Source: Ruminococcus sp.
GTDB lineage: Bacteria > Bacillota > Clostridia > Oscillospirales > Ruminococcaceae
Direction: 5' to 3'
Length of the DNA stretch: 7,261 bases
NCBI GenBank assembly: GCA_031262625.1
Contig: JAISHJ010000027.1
Span: 1 to 7,261, forward strand
Below the pieces are notes generated by a model that ran no database searches, was not told the origin of the DNA, and saw only the letters and a program-made list of their open reading frames with translations. A program made the position numbers and the translations under genes. Every line of letters begins with the position of its first letter. Within the stretch, counting starts at the first letter, position 1. This document shows, in pieces, positions 5,305-7,261 of the stretch.

Positions 5305-5951
5305 TACTTAGCGGAAAAACCTTCCCAGTCCTTGAGGAATCTTTCGATACCTGCATCGGTAAGAGGGTGCTTAAGCATCTGCTTGATAACGTTCATCGGA
5401 ACGGTTGCGATATGACAGCCGAGACGTGCGGCGGTAGTAACATGAATCGGATTACGAGTAGAAGCCGCGATAATTTCAGTCTTAATCCCCTGTACGCGGA
5501 AAATCTCAACGATTTCCATAATAAGGTTCATACCCTCCATGCCAACGTCGTCAAGACGTCCGAGGAACGGCGAAACATAGGTAGCCCCTGCCTTAGCCGC
5601 AAGCAGTGCCTGCGCCGCAGAGAAAATCAGCGTAACATTTGTGTGGATACCCTTAGCAGTAAGAATCTTACAAGCCTTTAAGCCGTCAGCTGTCATCGGT
5701 AACTTAATAACTATATTCGGGTGAATAGCCGACAAAGGCATAGCTTCTTCAACCATCTTTTCCCACTCAAGGGAGATTACTTCCGCAGAAATAGGTCCGT
5801 CAACTATCGAAGTTATCTCTGTAACAACTTCCTTAAAGTCACGCCCCTCTTTAGCAATAAGCGAAGGGTTAGTAGTAACGCCGCAGATTACGCCAAGGTC
5901 GTTAGCTTCGCGAATGTCCGCTACATTAGCGGTATCAATAAAAAGTTTCAT
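5304..5951 (-). CDS. tal: Transaldolase, short TalC/FSA-type subfamily
   Basis: This 215-residue single-domain TIM barrel moves a dihydroxyacetone unit between sugar phosphates in the non-oxidative pentose phosphate pathway. It opens MKLFIDTANVADIREANDLG, very like Bacillus-type transaldolase. Seen residues: Asp6, GVTTNPS at 24-30, Schiff-base Lys83 in VIKLPMT, TNVTLIF at 104-110, VSPFLGRLDD at 126-135 and AAS at 162-164. Glu57 (SAEVIS) and Phe129 (SPF) are the transaldolase-type residues; fructose-6-phosphate aldolase has Gln and Tyr at these places, so transaldolase activity is favoured. The ATG at 5951 is chosen over an upstream in-frame start at 5984 because AAGGAG lies 7 bases before it and family proteins begin here. 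It follows the xylulokinase stop by 19 bases, so the two are co-transcribed. The short-family symbol varies (tal, talC, fsa). Confidence 0.94.
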   Translation of the reverse strand: MKLFIDTANVADIREANDLGVICGVTTNPSLIAKEGRDFKEVVTEITSIVDGPISAEVISLEWEKMVEEAMPLSAIHPNIVIKLPMTADGLKACKILTAKGIHTNVTLIFSAAQALLAAKAGATYVSPFLGRLDDVGMEGMNLIMEIVEIFRVQGIKTEIIAASTRNPIHVTTAARLGCHIATVPMNVIKQMLKHPLTDAGIERFLKDWEGFSAK

Positions 5952-5958
5952 ATATATA

Positions 5959-5964
5959 CTCCTT
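5959..5964 (-). promoter_or_regulatory. Ribosome binding site deciding the transaldolase start
   Basis: AAGGAG on the minus strand, 7 bases before the ATG at 5951 and within the 19-base gap after the xylulokinase stop. It rules against the earlier in-frame start at 5984, which lies inside the xylulokinase gene. Confidence 0.85.
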
Positions 5965-5970
5965 GTAAAT

Positions 5971-7261
5971 TTAGATGTTCGCAAGTTCTGCGAAATTGCC
6001 CTTTAGTGACGGATAAATTTTATCGTAGAGACGATAGTACTTTTCGTATTCGGGAACGTTTGCATCAATAGGTGCGCAGGTTTTGTCAACCGCTACTACT
6101 GCCGCCGCCGCTTCGGGAACAGACTTATATGCTCCGCACGCAACGAGTGCAAGGATAGCTACACCGAGAGCCGGACCCTGTTTTGACTTAACTGTCTTTA
6201 CCGGGCAGTTATAAAGGTCAGCGAGCATCTGCCGCCAAAGCGGAGAAGTACCGCCGCCGCCGCAAGCCGCCATGTCGTCGGAAGCAATTCCCATTTCCTT
6301 GAAGACTTCGGTACAGTCGCGAAGCGAGTACGCAACGCCTTCCATGACTGCACGGAGCATATGAGCCTTCGTGTGAATCGCCGAAAGCCCGAAGAATACG
6401 CCGCGTGCGTTCGGATCAAGGTGCGGGGTACGCTCACCCATGAGATAGGGGAGGTATAAAAGCCTGTCAGACCCTATAGGAATACGATCTGCGGACTTGT
6501 CCATCAGAATATATTCATCAGTACCCATCTGTGAAGCGACATATTTTTCCGCGCCGCAGAAATTGTCTCTGAACCACTTAAGCGAAAGCCCTGCGCCCTG
6601 TGTAACGCCCATAAGGTGCCAAGCACCGGGAACAGCCGCGCAACAGGTGTGCACTCTGCCCTTCGGGTCGATTTGTGCGCTCGAAGTATGCGCGAAAACT
6701 ACGCCGGAAGTGCCGATTGTAGTGAAAGCCTTACCGTCAACCGCAACGCCTGTGCCGATTGCAGCCGCCGCATTGTCACCCGCACCGCCGCAAACTATCG
6801 TTGACGCGTCAAGCCCCAGTTCATCAGCCATTTTCGGAGTGAGCGTGCCTGTAACTTCACAGGATTCATAAACCTTGCCGAGGAAAGACCGGTCAATACC
6901 CAAAAGTCCCAAAAGCTCGTCCGACCACTTGCGATTCGGAACGTCAAGCAGCTGCATACCCGAAGCGTCGGAAACTTCGGTTGCAAACTCGCCTGTAAGC
7001 TCATATCTTAAGTAGTCTTTCGGAAGCAGGATATGTTTGCATTTTGCGTAAACTTCGGGTTCGTTGTTCTTAACCCAAAGTATTTTAGCCGCAGTCCAGC
7101 CGGTAAGGGCAGGGTTTGCGGTGATAGCTATAAGCTTTTCGCGCCCGACAACTCTGTTCATCTCGTCAACTTCTGCCGCCGTCCTCTGGTCGCACCAGAT
7201 AATGGATTTGCGAAGGACATTCCCATCGCCGTCAAGCATAACGAGCCCGTGCATCTGCCCG
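5971..7261 (-). CDS. xylB: Xylulokinase (FGGY family), 5' end cut by window edge
   Basis: The kinase phosphorylates D-xylulose with ATP to xylulose 5-phosphate, feeding the pentose phosphate pathway. The frame is open to the right edge; the first visible residues, GQMHGLV, lie about 75 residues into E. coli XylB, so the start and first ATP-binding motif are outside. The ATG at 7254 is that internal Met, not a start. Counting from it: WCDQR at 20-24, an FGGY signature around TGWTAAKILWVKNN (51-64), LLPKDYLRYELTGEF at 76-90, CGGAGDNAAAAIG with catalytic Asp160, GTSGVVFA at 181-188, YLMGERTPHLDP at 270-281, GGGG at 332-335 and QGPALGVA at 359-366. The C-terminus is complete. MHG and the overall match favour xylulose over glycerol or gluconate as substrate. 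Transaldolase follows in the same operon. Confidence 0.94.
   Translation of the reverse strand, partial: GQMHGLVMLDGDGNVLRKSIIWCDQRTAAEVDEMNRVVGREKLIAITANPALTGWTAAKILWVKNNEPEVYAKCKHILLPKDYLRYELTGEFATEVSDASGMQLLDVPNRKWSDELLGLLGIDRSFLGKVYESCEVTGTLTPKMADELGLDASTIVCGGAGDNAAAAIGTGVAVDGKAFTTIGTSGVVFAHTSSAQIDPKGRVHTCCAAVPGAWHLMGVTQGAGLSLKWFRDNFCGAEKYVASQMGTDEYILMDKSADRIPIGSDRLLYLPYLMGERTPHLDPNARGVFFGLSAIHTKAHMLRAVMEGVAYSLRDCTEVFKEMGIASDDMAACGGGGTSPLWRQMLADLYNCPVKTVKSKQGPALGVAILALVACGAYKSVPEAAAAVVAVDKTCAPIDANVPEYEKYYRLYDKIYPSLKGNFAELANI

Noticed and set aside
6497..6871. Plus-strand open frame of 124 codons opposite xylB
   Set aside because: It is antisense to conserved kinase motifs including the catalytic Asp region, and its Ala/Ser/Pro-rich composition is typical of a shadow frame.
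1..7261. CRISPR array, insertion sequence, tRNA or rRNA genes, prophage or defence genes
   Set aside because: No regularly spaced repeats, transposase or phage-like frames, terminal inverted repeats or tRNA-like folds were found on either strand by reading.

Overview
The window looks like a chromosomal segment from a low-to-mid G+C Gram-positive bacterium. A clostridial-type Bacillota is my best guess. The reasons are a tRNA-sensing T-box leader in front of the tryptophan genes, strong purine-rich ribosome binding sites, a perfect vegetative-type promoter, and a bacterial PH-domain protein of the kind common in Gram-positives. I cannot name the genus. Every supported gene lies on the minus strand, so the gene order below runs from high to low coordinates.

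Right part (7261 to 5304): a xylulokinase gene cut by the window edge (its N-terminus is missing) is followed 19 bases later by a transaldolase gene. Together they phosphorylate xylulose and feed the non-oxidative pentose phosphate pathway. Downstream is a 191-base stretch without a gene. It holds a multi-branched inverted-repeat region and then a strong 39-base hairpin that probably ends this transcript.

Middle (5112 to 4735): a small gene encodes a 125-residue stand-alone bacterial PH-domain protein (PF08000-like). I see no functional link to either neighbour.

Left part (4707 to 1): the tryptophan operon. A consensus promoter (TTGACA, 17 bases, TATAAT) drives a leader of about 360 bases with a canonical T-box. 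Its discriminator-pairing sequence (UGGC), overlapping antiterminator and terminator, and candidate UGG specifier all fit uncharged tRNA-Trp as the signal. Then come trpE, trpG, trpD, trpC and a truncated trpF, all overlapping or tightly spaced and probably translationally coupled. They carry chorismate to anthranilate (TrpE/TrpG), phosphoribosyl-anthranilate (TrpD), its carboxyphenylamino-deoxyribulose isomer (TrpF) and indole-glycerol phosphate (TrpC). trpB and trpA would be expected past the left edge.

The coding content is ordinary metabolism and I found no evidence of a new defence, mobile or signalling system. The points most worth a second look are the duplicated GCGGAAT strand inside the T-box leader, the structured non-coding stretch after the transaldolase gene, and the identical 13-base translation starts of trpE and trpG.
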